This document shows positions 49,596 through 58,573 of a stretch of 64,000 bases of DNA, one piece after another. How positions within the stretch are numbered: the first letter of the stretch is position 1; each line of letters opens with the position of its first letter. Source of the stretch: Ruminococcus flavefaciens ATCC 19208 (lineage in GTDB: Bacteria; Bacillota; Clostridia; Oscillospirales; Ruminococcaceae); assembly GCF_000518765.1 (NCBI RefSeq), contig NZ_KI912493.1:1-64000 (forward strand), read 5' to 3'. The notes beneath the pieces were generated by a model. It saw nothing but the letters and a program-made list of their open reading frames with translations. It had not been told where the DNA came from and did not search any database. The translations under genes were made by a program, and so were the position numbers.

Positions 49596-50718
49596 CAACG
49601 CAGCCACCACCTTCCCTAAGCCGCTGTCTGTGCGCCGTGCAGCTATGGAAGCCATAAGAAATTACGGAGGAAATGCAGGCAGAGGAGGTCACGAGCTTGC
49701 TATGCGTACCTCTGAGGCACTTTACTCAGCCCGTGAGACCGCCGCTGCTTTTTTTGGTGCACAGCCTGAAAATACGGTTTTTACACTTAACTGCACCTAT
49801 GCTCTGAATATGGCGATACAGGGAGTCATGAAAAACGGCGGACACCTTATCATAAGCAGTATGGAGCATAATTCGGCAGCCCGTCCTGTGTTCACGCTTG
49901 CCGCAGAAAAGAAGATAACTCTGTCCATAGCAGAGGTTTTTACAGATGACGAGCAGACAGTAGAGAGCTTCCGGCGGCTTATCCGCAGCGACACAAAAGC
50001 AATAGTCTGCACTCTTGCAAGCAATGTCACAGGCCAGCTGCTTCCCTATCGTGAAATTGCCGGACTATGCCGTGAAAACGGTATATGCTTCATCGCAGAC
50101 GGCGCACAGACCTGCGGTATCTACGATATAAAACTTGACAGCGGCATAAATATACTATGCACCGCAGGTCACAAGGGACTTTACGGCATCACAGGCACAG
50201 GACTCCTTATTACCGACGGCAGCTTCCCTATCTCCCCTATTGTACAGGGCGGCACAGGAAGCGATTCCCTGCGGCTTTTTCAGCCTGAGATGCTCCCAGA
50301 CAGCCTCGAAAGCGGCACACCCAATATCATCGGAGCTGTGACTGTAGGGGCAGGGATACGCTATATCAACTCATACGGCATCGACAATATACGCAGCCAC
50401 GAAGAAAAGCTTTGCAGACTATTCATATCAGAGCTTGAAAACACGGGAGATATAACCTTCTTACGCGACGAAAAGGCAGAATATGCTCCTATCGTATCCT
50501 TTAATATAAACGGCTTTTCATCTGAAGAAGCCGCCTCGATGCTTGCCGACAAAGGTTTTTGTCTCCGCGCAGGCTATCACTGTGCAGCCCTTGCACACGC
50601 TTCTCTCGGAACAAAAAACGGAACGATCCGTTTTGCGCCGTCAGTATTTAATACAGAAACAGAAGTTAAAAATCTTGTATATTTTGTTAAGACAATGAAA
50701 AATTTACAAAATTCTTAA
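49582..50718 (+). CDS. Class V aminotransferase (cysteine desulfurase-like)
   Basis: The 378-residue PLP enzyme begins INFDNAATTFPKP (NifS/CsdA group); the PLP lysine is in TAGHKGLYGITG, with the Asp/Gln contact in IADGAQTCG. The late active-site Cys region is LRAGYHCAALAH, so a persulfide-forming Cys is present. It would release sulfur (or selenium) from cysteine (or selenocysteine). The start is ATG 49582 after GGAGG. It is translationally coupled to the DUF3343 gene, which may be the acceptor. Confidence 0.88.
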   Translation: MINFDNAATTFPKPLSVRRAAMEAIRNYGGNAGRGGHELAMRTSEALYSARETAAAFFGAQPENTVFTLNCTYALNMAIQGVMKNGGHLIISSMEHNSAARPVFTLAAEKKITLSIAEVFTDDEQTVESFRRLIRSDTKAIVCTLASNVTGQLLPYREIAGLCRENGICFIADGAQTCGIYDIKLDSGINILCTAGHKGLYGITGTGLLITDGSFPISPIVQGGTGSDSLRLFQPEMLPDSLESGTPNIIGAVTVGAGIRYINSYGIDNIRSHEEKLCRLFISELENTGDITFLRDEKAEYAPIVSFNINGFSSEEAASMLADKGFCLRAGYHCAALAHASLGTKNGTIRFAPSVFNTETEVKNLVYFVKTMKNLQNS

Positions 50719-50725
50719 AAAACTA

Positions 50726-50753
50726 TTGAAATTATCTGAATTTGTGGTACAAT
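50726..50753 (+). promoter_or_regulatory. cdaA promoter
   Basis: TTGAAA (50726-50731), 16 bp, TACAAT (50748-50753). Confidence 0.55.
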
Positions 50754-50858
50754 AATAATATATAGTATTGCGCAGTCAGCTATGAGGACACAAGTCCTCA
50801 TACATAAACAGAACACGCAAAGTAAATATGTGTAATAATTCCCCAAGGGGGTGTATAA

Positions 50859-51743
50859 ATGCTTAGAATACATCCGCAAGAGATATTCACTGCCTTTCTC
50901 AGTGTGGTAAGTACATTTGAACCTATTGATGTAATAGACGTTCTCATTCTTACTTACGTAATATATCTCCTGCTCAAGCTTATCCGCGAAACCCGCGCGG
51001 GTCAGCTCATAAGAGGAATACTTTTCCTTGTTGCAAGCTATTTTATCAGCGATGCAATAGGTCTCAAGGTCGTAAGCTATCTGCTCCAGCAGACTCTCAG
51101 CATGGGTGTACTTGCAATGATAGTCCTTTTCCAGCCTGAGCTGCGAAGAGCTCTCGAAAAAGCAGGACGAACCAAATTCGGAATACGCCTTTTCGGTATC
51201 GGTCAGAATAACGATGAGATCAAACAGATCTGGGAACCCGCAATAGAAGCTATATGCGATTCCTGCGTAGAGCTTTCGGCTACCTGTACAGGTGCGCTTA
51301 TCGTAGTCGAAAGGCAGGTAAGACTGGGCGAACAGATCGAAACGGGCACCATACTTAACGCAAAGCCAAGCAAAGAAGTATTCGGAAATATTTTTTATCC
51401 CAAAACACCGCTGCATGACGGTGCTGTTATTATGCGTGACGGTATCATACTTGCAGCAGCCTGCTTTCTGCCAAAACCGCAGAAGGACGCTCTCATAAAC
51501 AAAAAGCTCGGTTCAAGACACAGAGCAGCTATCGGTATGAGTGAAAACTCCGATGCTGTAGTTGTGGTGGTTTCCGAAGAAACAGGACAGATATCCGTAG
51601 CTGTAAACGGTACTCTCACAAGAGATTATACCCGTGAAAAGCTTAAAACATTCCTTGAAGAGCTTCTCTTCAACGACAAGACCGAGATATCTATCGGCAG
51701 AAAGTCTCTCTTTTCTTCACGCTCCGAAAGGAGGAAGAAATAA
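50859..51743 (+). CDS. cdaA: Membrane diadenylate cyclase CdaA
   Basis: The 294-residue protein has three N-terminal membrane segments (to about residue 90), a short helix and the DAC domain with its two active-site motifs, D187-G-A (LHDGAVIM) and R220-H-R (GSRHRAAIG). It makes c-di-AMP from two ATP and controls potassium, osmotic balance and cell-wall state. The next gene, overlapping by one base (TAATG), is its regulator CdaR, the conserved Firmicute arrangement; glmM is not in the window. Confidence 0.95.
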   Translation: MLRIHPQEIFTAFLSVVSTFEPIDVIDVLILTYVIYLLLKLIRETRAGQLIRGILFLVASYFISDAIGLKVVSYLLQQTLSMGVLAMIVLFQPELRRALEKAGRTKFGIRLFGIGQNNDEIKQIWEPAIEAICDSCVELSATCTGALIVVERQVRLGEQIETGTILNAKPSKEVFGNIFYPKTPLHDGAVIMRDGIILAAACFLPKPQKDALINKKLGSRHRAAIGMSENSDAVVVVVSEETGQISVAVNGTLTRDYTREKLKTFLEELLFNDKTEISIGRKSLFSSRSERRKK

Positions 51744-53077
51744 TGAAGCTTTTCGGCAATATAACAAAACATAATGCAAAAGAGGCAAGAGCCAATCTGG
51801 TACTCCTTGCTATCTCTTTGATATGCGCTGTAGCAGGCTGGTTCATAGTATCCATAAAGCGATATCCGTCAGCCCACAAGGAGCTGTACAATATCCCCGT
51901 AGAACTTGATATCAGCGGTACTGAAGCCGCAGCAAACGGTATCAATGTACTGTCGCCGAAATCAGCCAAGGTAAATATAAGCTTTGATTGCAGCCGTATC
52001 GATTTCAGCAAGATAAACAATGATACCGTCAGAGCATATGTTGACTTCAAAACCGTAGACACAGTTGGTTCAAGGGAGATGACCATACAGATCGAAAGCA
52101 AAAACGGAATGACGCTGTCAAATATCGTTAAATCTCCTGCTACAATCACTGTCAATATGGACAAATTTGAGACAAAGACATTCCCTCTCAAAGCCAAAAC
52201 ACCGAATATAAATTCAGCTGAAGGAATGGTAATAAGCGAGGACGAAATAACCTGTACTCCCGCTGAGATCAATATCACAGCCCCTTCCGCACAGCTTTCA
52301 AGGATCGCAGAATGCTATGCCGTATCTGAAAAGAAGGATACGCTGAGCAGTACAACAAATATCAACAGTGAAAAATTACTGCTTCTTGACGAAGACGGAA
52401 ATCCGCTGGATCAGGAATATATAAAGTCTGATTCGAGTGTTATAAGCATCAACATTCCCGTACTCAGCCAAAAGACCGTAAAGTTGGGAGTTAATCTCGG
52501 TGTACTGCCGGAAAACTTTGATCCTGACTGTCTTAATTTCACTATAACACCTGAAACCATTACCATTGCCGCAAAGGATTCAGAATCAAATCTCCCCGAT
52601 CCGTTTGAGATACCTGCATTCCTAAATACGCTTGATATAGGCTATTCTTCTGATACCGACATCAATAAACTGCTTACCGATAACGGTATAAAGAATGTGT
52701 CAAATACAGAAAAGGTCAATATCACACTCAACAGTGAAGGTCTTTCATCGAAGGAGATCTATATCAACTGTGAGGATATACCTATAGCAAACAAACCGAG
52801 TGATAACAATGATTACACTATCCTTACACATCAGGTAAAAGTAAAGATAGTAGGACCTGAGGACATAATCAACGAGCTTACTGCTCAGGATCTCACAGCG
52901 TCCGTTAATCTCCTCGGAGTTGACACATCCAAGGATCAGTTTGAACCGCGCATCAAGGTATCATGCAAAACTCATAATAATGTATGGGCTGTGGGCGATG
53001 TTACAGTTAAGGTTCAGAAAAAGCCTAAGGATTACAAAACATCTCAGTCCTCTACAGTCACAACAAACGCATATTGA
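51743..53077 (+). CDS. cdaR: CdaA regulatory protein with YbbR repeats
   Basis: The 444-residue protein has one N-terminal membrane anchor (NLVLLAISLICAVAGWFI) followed by four YbbR-type repeats outside the membrane (PVELDISGTEAAANG; PLKAKTPNINSAEG; LGVNLGVLPENFD; IYINCEDIPIANKP). The Ser/Thr-rich C-terminus (SQSSTVTTN) looks like a linker end. It binds CdaA and tunes c-di-AMP synthesis. A strong terminator follows. Confidence 0.9.
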   Translation: MKLFGNITKHNAKEARANLVLLAISLICAVAGWFIVSIKRYPSAHKELYNIPVELDISGTEAAANGINVLSPKSAKVNISFDCSRIDFSKINNDTVRAYVDFKTVDTVGSREMTIQIESKNGMTLSNIVKSPATITVNMDKFETKTFPLKAKTPNINSAEGMVISEDEITCTPAEINITAPSAQLSRIAECYAVSEKKDTLSSTTNINSEKLLLLDEDGNPLDQEYIKSDSSVISINIPVLSQKTVKLGVNLGVLPENFDPDCLNFTITPETITIAAKDSESNLPDPFEIPAFLNTLDIGYSSDTDINKLLTDNGIKNVSNTEKVNITLNSEGLSSKEIYINCEDIPIANKPSDNNDYTILTHQVKVKIVGPEDIINELTAQDLTASVNLLGVDTSKDQFEPRIKVSCKTHNNVWAVGDVTVKVQKKPKDYKTSQSSTVTTNAY

Positions 53078-53084
53078 TATCATA

Positions 53085-53118
53085 AGCCCCTCTGTACTGT
53101 TGTACAGAGGGGCTTTTT
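53085..53118 (+). terminator. cdaAR operon terminator
   Basis: AGCCCCTCTGTAC (53085-53097) and GTACAGAGGGGCT (53102-53114) with TTTTTG. Confidence 0.9.
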
Positions 53119-53237
53119 GTTTACAAAGCTGCAAAGCAATGGTAATTATTCACAAATTATTTATAACATCTTAAAACATTATGCCGAATTTCACTTGGTG
53201 TTAACAATTTATTAACATTTCAATGTCATAAGAGTGT

Positions 53238-53283
53238 TATAATGTGCGTGTACAAATACATTTTTGTACATTTTATTTTATTT
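53238..53283 (+). promoter_or_regulatory. Promoter -10 and leader hairpin of the dockerin/binding-module gene
   Basis: TATAAT (53238-53243), then TGTACAAA (53249-53256) paired with TTTGTACA (53263-53270), followed by T-rich sequence. No clear -35. The layout (hairpin directly at the start site, then T-run) is like that at 13443 and 37808. Confidence 0.45.
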
Positions 53284-53309
53284 AATCTTATCTGAAAGGA
53301 TGATACACA

Positions 53310-55283
53310 ATGAAAAACCATCTCTCCAAACGAATAACCGCCTCAATAATGAGCCTTGCACTGACAGTAACAGCCTTACCGATCTGTGTCCTGCCTGCAA
53401 CTGCTGCAACGCCATCAGGATCAGTAACAGCTGTCAAAAATGTAGGTCTGTCACAGACAATGAAGGTAGACTCTGTATACAAGGGCACTTTCCCCGAGGA
53501 CGGCGCTGACTCCGTTACCTTCACCCTCAGTACAAGCTACTCAGGACAGAGCTTTTCATACGGCTTCGGCTGTTCAACTGCCGAGGATCCTTACTGGCTC
53601 GAGCTCGACAAGAGCGGCAAATGGATGGAAGGCGGAGCAGGTTCAAAGGTAGAGGGTACAGCCTGCAAGCTTGACAAATCTTCAAACACTATCACTATAG
53701 ACCTGAAAAAAGCAGGCATAAAGCCGGGAGGTTCATTTGAATTCAGATGCTATTATTCGGCACACTGGGACAACTCAAAGAGCGATATGGTTGATAACTC
53801 GGTTACCCTTACAGGAGTTGACTTCAAGGGCGGAAGCAGTTCCTCATCTTCTTCGAGCAGCAGCTCTTCGACTGCATCAAAGAACAAAAAGAGCGGTTCA
53901 TGGAGCTTCAAGGACAATAAGGACGGCACTGCAACTGTTTCGTCTACGGTCACAAAACAGCTTGACGACCTTGACTACAAGCTCACTGTCGGCTACGATG
54001 AGGATTATTACGCTAAAAAGGGCGAAAAAATAACAGATACCTCCCCTATCAACAGTCATAAATTCAAGTACAGTGATTTCGGTATAGGCGAGACAGAGGG
54101 CATAACTATAGAGTCACTTGATGTCATAGTAGAGACAGATTTCGATGTTGATAAATTCATGTACGGCTGCGGCACAAACGTTGAAAAAGGCTCTCCTGCT
54201 GACACAGAATACGCAAAGAGAGGCATCATAGACGGCAAGGAAGAGGCAGGCTACTGGTATAACGAAATGGGCGAGGAATCCCGTGAGGAATTTGAGGACG
54301 CAGGCGTTGAATTCGGCATCAAGGATATAGGCGAAGGCACAACTCTCGAAGGCGCAGGAAAATGGATAGAATGCGTCTGGGACGTTCCTGCCGATGTACA
54401 GAAATACCAGACTACAGCAGCTACCGATTCTATCGGTTTCCAGTTCTGGTACGGCACAAAGGATACTACCAAATATACAGAGATAACCGAGGACGACGAT
54501 GTTACTATCACAAGCGCCGCACTGACATATACCATTACAAAGACTATCCCATATACCAAGTCTATAAAGACAGCTATAGGCAAGGTGCTTGACTGCACGG
54601 CTTCATCTGACTCAAAGAAAAACCTTGAGGTAGACTACTCCGATCTGGGTATTGAGTCTGATATGAGGGTATACGCTATCAGATTTGACGTTTCCGCAAA
54701 GAAGGACGTCAAGAAACTGGTTTACGGCACAGGTACAGGCACAACAAACGCTGACGATGATTACTGGTATCAGGAGCCTGTGAACTCTGTTGTGCTCAAT
54801 GCAGGCAAGACCGCAGAGATCATGTGGGTACTTCCCAAGGCAGTTGCAGGCGACAAGCCTGAAAAGAATATAGTAAATCCTGACGGAAAGGTAGTATTCG
54901 GTTATTATTACGGCGAATCCGACTCTATCACAGTTGATAACATCGAAGTATACTATGATGTCTATACTACCACCACCACAACTACTACAACAACCACAAC
55001 TACCACCACTACAACTGTTTCCACTGCTCCGAAGGTTACCCTCTGGGGCGATGCAAACTGCGACGGTGACCTTGATCTCAGTGATGCAGTAATCATAATG
55101 CAGAGCCTTGCAAATCCTAACAAGTACGGAGTTAAGGGCTCTGACACTCATCATATCACCGATCAGGGAATTGCCAACGGCGATGTATACCAGAACGGTA
55201 CAGGACTCACTTCAAATGACGCAGCATCTATACAAAAAAGACTGCTCAATCTCATAACAGAGTTACCCGAGTCTTACAAATAA
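53310..55283 (+). CDS. Secreted non-catalytic dockerin protein with repeated (carbohydrate-binding-like) modules
   Basis: The 657-residue protein has a signal peptide (to about residue 33, PATAA), three related beta modules, a Ser linker after the first, a Thr linker and a C-terminal dockerin (GDANCDGDLDLSDAVIIMQS; GLTSNDAASIQKRLL). The modules share a line with aromatic residues: YGFGCSTAEDPYW, YGCGTNV with YWYNE, and YGTGTGTTNADDDYWYQ. This resembles ruminococcal carbohydrate-binding modules, and no catalytic domain is seen. It would attach to a scaffoldin and help hold plant cell wall. Exact CBM family unknown. Confidence 0.8.
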   Translation: MKNHLSKRITASIMSLALTVTALPICVLPATAATPSGSVTAVKNVGLSQTMKVDSVYKGTFPEDGADSVTFTLSTSYSGQSFSYGFGCSTAEDPYWLELDKSGKWMEGGAGSKVEGTACKLDKSSNTITIDLKKAGIKPGGSFEFRCYYSAHWDNSKSDMVDNSVTLTGVDFKGGSSSSSSSSSSSSTASKNKKSGSWSFKDNKDGTATVSSTVTKQLDDLDYKLTVGYDEDYYAKKGEKITDTSPINSHKFKYSDFGIGETEGITIESLDVIVETDFDVDKFMYGCGTNVEKGSPADTEYAKRGIIDGKEEAGYWYNEMGEESREEFEDAGVEFGIKDIGEGTTLEGAGKWIECVWDVPADVQKYQTTAATDSIGFQFWYGTKDTTKYTEITEDDDVTITSAALTYTITKTIPYTKSIKTAIGKVLDCTASSDSKKNLEVDYSDLGIESDMRVYAIRFDVSAKKDVKKLVYGTGTGTTNADDDYWYQEPVNSVVLNAGKTAEIMWVLPKAVAGDKPEKNIVNPDGKVVFGYYYGESDSITVDNIEVYYDVYTTTTTTTTTTTTTTTTTVSTAPKVTLWGDANCDGDLDLSDAVIIMQSLANPNKYGVKGSDTHHITDQGIANGDVYQNGTGLTSNDAASIQKRLLNLITELPESYK

Positions 55284-55298
55284 AAACAAACATTGTTC

Positions 55299-55330
55299 AA
55301 GAGCTGCCGTTATGAGGCAGCTCTTTTTTA
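55299..55330 (+). terminator. Intrinsic terminator
   Basis: AAGAGCTGCC (55299-55308) and GGCAGCTCTT (55316-55325) with a T-run. Confidence 0.88.
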
Positions 55331-55506
55331 TTAAAAACACCGAAAATAGCAAAAAAAGCCTTGTTTTTTCATGTTTCATCTTCCATTTTATGGTTAAGCA
55401 TGATATAATGAAAATTGCCGTTTTATCATACCCATATAACAATAAGCGGTATTTGCTTTATAAAAAGCACAAAATGTTATATAATAAAATACAGAAGGAG
55501 AATTAC

Positions 55507-57828
55507 ATGAGAGTCAAAAGATTTTTAGTGCCTGTTCTGTCATTTGCACTATGTGCAGGACAGCTTTCAGCAGCAGCCGCGACTGGCGCAGGATATAACA
55601 GCAGTATTTCTGTATACAAAACAGATACTCCTGCCTTTGCAGCTGCAACAGAAGCGCTTATCCCACAGACAGCAGTAAAAGATGTATCCTCTGCCGTTAC
55701 AACCACCGCAGCAGTTACTACAACAGCCGTTACTACAACAAAGACTGAATTGCAGACCACTGATATCAACGCTCTTGGCGATGTAAACAATGACAAGCTT
55801 ATTGATGCAAACGATGCATCGCTGATACTGAAGGCATATGCAAAGCTCTCAAATAATATGGCGTCGGGACTTTCTTTTGAACAGGCCAATGCAGCCGATG
55901 TAAATTATGACCGCCATATAGACTCTATCGACGCTTCATGCATACTTTCATATTACTCCTACGTTTCCACAAACGGCACTCTTTCACTTGAGGAATACCT
56001 CAAGGCTGACAAGCCGTCTGCAACCACAACTGCCACTGCAGCAGTTACGACTACTGCCGCAAAAACTACAGCTACTACAGCAGCTTCGACCACAAGCTCC
56101 GCTCCTGCTGCTTCTACCAGTTCAACAACTGCTAAAGCTGTGACCACATCAGCCACTGCATCGTCAGCTGCTTCGACAACGACAACAACAAAAACAACTG
56201 CTGCAACTACAACAACAGCACAGCCAACCACCACAACTACTTCGGCCGCTCCCACAACCACGACCACAACGGCTGCTTCCACAACAACTACTACAACTAC
56301 CACCACTACTGTTACGACACTTCCTGCAACTACGACCACAACTGCATATCAGGATCCTTACAAAGTTCAGGCAATAAAGCTCAGCAAGACTGAGATATCC
56401 CTTAATGTAGGTGATAAAGGTGACATTTCGTATGTTACCATGCTGCCGCTGACAGTAACGGATTATCGTGATATATGGAGCTGCTCCGATGAAAGCGTCG
56501 CAATAGTCGACAATGAGGGCTGGATATTCCCACTCTCCGAGGGCAGCTGTATAGTTACAGTACAGAGCATAAATAATCCGTCTGTAAAGGCTGAGATAAA
56601 GGTCACAGTAAAGGATCCCAACAGGGTAAGCTCAATAAAGCTCAGCAAATACAGTATGTCTATCCCCATAGGCGGAGGAGATATTGCCTATGTAACTATG
56701 CTCCCTTCCAATGCGACAAACAAGAAGGAGACATGGAAAAGCTCAGATGAGACCATTGCAAAGGTCGATGCTTCGGGCTGGGTAAGCGGCGTATCCGAGG
56801 GAACCTGCACCGTAACGGTTTACAGCAAGTCAAATCCCGATGTTCACGCATCTGTAAACGTTACCGTTACCGATCCTAAAAAGGTAAGAGAAATAAAGCT
56901 AAGCAAATACGAAATGGATCTCCTTGTGGGAACTACAGATATATCATATGTCACAATGCTGCCGACCACAGCAGTAAATACCGATGAGGTATGGACAAGC
57001 TCAAATCCAGCTATCGCAAGCGTTGACAACTGGGGCAACGTTTACGGAGTATCAGCAGGAAAATGTGTGGTAACTGTAATAAGCAAAGCCGATCCCAGCA
57101 TAAAGGCCGATATAGCGGTCTCAGTACATAACAGGCCTGTTGTATCATCTTCCACAACCATAACATCTACTACTACCACTACAACGACCACCACGACTAC
57201 CTCAACATCAACTCAGACATCTTCGACAACATCAACAACTTCAACCACTATAGCTTCAACGACTGTTACAACAACTTCCGATCAGCCGACGCATCTTATC
57301 CAGAATATAAACGGAGCTACCTATATCGACGGAATATTAGTCGTAAACAAGACCTACAGTCTCCCCGAAAACTTTGGGGTAACAGAGCTCAATCCCCTTG
57401 CACTTGACAGCTTCAACAAGCTTGCTGCCGACGCTGCACTTCTCGGACTCAAGATCAAGTGTTCATCAGGCTTCCGTTCATACGCTACACAGAGCACCAT
57501 ATATAACAACTATGTAGCCTCCGACGGTCAGGCAGCAGCTGATACCTACTCTGCAAGGCCGGGACATTCCGAGCATCAGACAGGACTTGCAATAGATGTA
57601 AATTCTATAAGCAATGATTTTATAGATACTCCCGAGTGTGAATGGCTCGCAAAGAACGCTCATAAATACGGTTTTATAATCCGTTATCCAAAGGGCAAGG
57701 AAAGTATAACAGGCTATCGCTATGAACCGTGGCACATAAGATACCTCGGAGTGGATACTGCCACAGCAGTTTACAACAGCGGTCTCTGCCTTGAGGAATA
57801 CCTAGGTATCGACTCATACTACAGATAA
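55507..57828 (+). CDS. Dockerin-bearing D,D-carboxypeptidase (VanY/M15) with Ig-like domains
   Basis: The 773-residue secreted protein has a signal peptide to about 26 (AAAAT). The dockerin at about 88-165 is N-terminal (LGDVNNDKLIDANDASLIL; AADVNYDRHIDSIDASCIL). A Thr/Ala linker runs to about 285 and three Big2-type Ig-like domains span about 285-545 (VQAIKLSKTEISLNVGD; each with SYVTMLP or AYVTMLP). A second Thr linker leads to a VanY peptidase at about 600-765: SGFRSYATQ, zinc motif SEHQTGLAIDV and EPWHIRY. It trims D-Ala-D-Ala stems or related peptides. The start is ATG 55507 after AAGGAG; the frame is open further up without signal peptide. Confidence 0.88.
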   Translation: MRVKRFLVPVLSFALCAGQLSAAAATGAGYNSSISVYKTDTPAFAAATEALIPQTAVKDVSSAVTTTAAVTTTAVTTTKTELQTTDINALGDVNNDKLIDANDASLILKAYAKLSNNMASGLSFEQANAADVNYDRHIDSIDASCILSYYSYVSTNGTLSLEEYLKADKPSATTTATAAVTTTAAKTTATTAASTTSSAPAASTSSTTAKAVTTSATASSAASTTTTTKTTAATTTTAQPTTTTTSAAPTTTTTTAASTTTTTTTTTTVTTLPATTTTTAYQDPYKVQAIKLSKTEISLNVGDKGDISYVTMLPLTVTDYRDIWSCSDESVAIVDNEGWIFPLSEGSCIVTVQSINNPSVKAEIKVTVKDPNRVSSIKLSKYSMSIPIGGGDIAYVTMLPSNATNKKETWKSSDETIAKVDASGWVSGVSEGTCTVTVYSKSNPDVHASVNVTVTDPKKVREIKLSKYEMDLLVGTTDISYVTMLPTTAVNTDEVWTSSNPAIASVDNWGNVYGVSAGKCVVTVISKADPSIKADIAVSVHNRPVVSSSTTITSTTTTTTTTTTTSTSTQTSSTTSTTSTTIASTTVTTTSDQPTHLIQNINGATYIDGILVVNKTYSLPENFGVTELNPLALDSFNKLAADAALLGLKIKCSSGFRSYATQSTIYNNYVASDGQAAADTYSARPGHSEHQTGLAIDVNSISNDFIDTPECEWLAKNAHKYGFIIRYPKGKESITGYRYEPWHIRYLGVDTATAVYNSGLCLEEYLGIDSYYR

Positions 57829-57833
57829 ACAGA

Positions 57834-57862
57834 AAAGCTGCCGATATTCCGGCAGCTTTATT
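57834..57862 (+). terminator. Intrinsic terminator
   Basis: AAAGCTGCCG (57834-57843) and CGGCAGCTTT (57850-57859) with a following T-rich tract. The next stretch to 58118 is gene-free. Confidence 0.8.
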
Positions 57863-58118
57863 TTATATGAAAGCAGCTCTCAGAAGCTTCGCCATATGTC
57901 GGGAAGCTATCCAAGGGAACGATACTGCTCCACCTCCTGACGACGCGCTCATATTGCCGCTTACATTATAGTATGCAGAAAGCAGAAAAAAGTACAAAGA
58001 AATTTCTTACAGCACATATAAATATTATTGTAAATATTGTCAGAATTATGTAACCATAATGAGAAATTCCGTAAGCAATTGATATCCAAACTGTATTCAA
58101 ACCGTGATTGCTCTGTTA

Positions 58119-58328
58119 TTGCATATTCGGCTGTGATAATATATAATATAATCATACCAAGGAAATAAACACTCATAAAAAACCTTCATTGTTCCCCCCG
58201 CGAAGTGTCGAAAATACCTCCCGACGCTTCTGCTAAGACGGACTCGCACACACCCCGTCTATGAACACACCTTTCAGGAAAAAGAGAAAAAACCGCCGGC
58301 GCAATAGTGTCGGCGGTTCTCTTTTTGT
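58119..58328 (+). ncRNA. Candidate small RNA with C-rich loops
   Basis: TTGCAT (58119-58124), 17 bp, TATAAT (58142-58147) predict a start near 58154. GAAGTGTCG (58202-58210) pairs with CGACGCTTC (58222-58230) around a loop with ACCTCC. AGACGG (58236-58241) pairs with CCGTCT (58255-58260) around a loop with CACACACC. A strong terminator follows (AACCGCCG and CGGCGGTT, then CTCTTTTTG, ending about 58326). CCCCCC stands unpaired before the first hairpin. No reading frame with an SD is evident. The predicted transcript is about 175 nt. C-rich loops that pair with Shine-Dalgarno sequences are known from Gram-positive sRNAs; this role is inference. Confidence 0.5.
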
Positions 58329-58418
58329 CATCTCAATATCTCATTTCAAATTTTTTTCTGATTTTCTGTCACAAAAGCTTTGAAAAAAGCGTTTATATAA
58401 GTGTGGGGACAATCAGTA

Positions 58419-58549
58419 ATATAAAAGTGATTTGAATGGCATAAAAAGTCGGGCTGCGCACAGGGTCTGTGTATACAGATAACAGCTGCAATATTTGTGC
58501 AAAGCCCATAGGCACTGTACTTTTTATGCTTAACAAATCACCTTTATAT
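58419..58549 (+). repeat. 131-bp nested inverted repeat in the 5' region of the lipoprotein gene
   Basis: The 31-base arms 58419-58449 and 58519-58549 pair in 26 positions (ATATAAA, GTGATTTG and GCATAAAAAGT in the left arm). Inside, GGGCT-GC-GCACA (58451-58462) pairs with TGTGC-AA-AGCCC (58496-58507), and TCTGT-GTAT-ACAGA forms a third helix. It ends 24 bases before the start codon. It could be a structured leader RNA or a small palindromic element; no known riboswitch class was recognised. Confidence 0.6.
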
Positions 58550-58573
58550 GAAAAAACTGAAAGGAAAATTCAC

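Noticed and set aside
50715..51416. 233-codon minus-strand frame over cdaA
   Set aside because: It lies wholly opposite the well-supported cdaA gene and its upstream region, with no promoter, SD or recognisable domain.
54960..55020. ACC/ACT repeat tract as a microsatellite or CRISPR-like repeat
   Set aside because: It simply encodes a threonine linker, as in the other dockerin genes of the window.
55312..55506. N-terminal extension of the carboxypeptidase frame
   Set aside because: It includes the upstream terminator and the -10-like TATAAT; ATG 55507 has an SD and begins a signal peptide.
55959..56339. Long valine-rich reading frame on the minus strand
   Set aside because: It is the mirror of the threonine linker codons (ACN) in the dockerin carboxypeptidase gene; no SD and no plausible protein.
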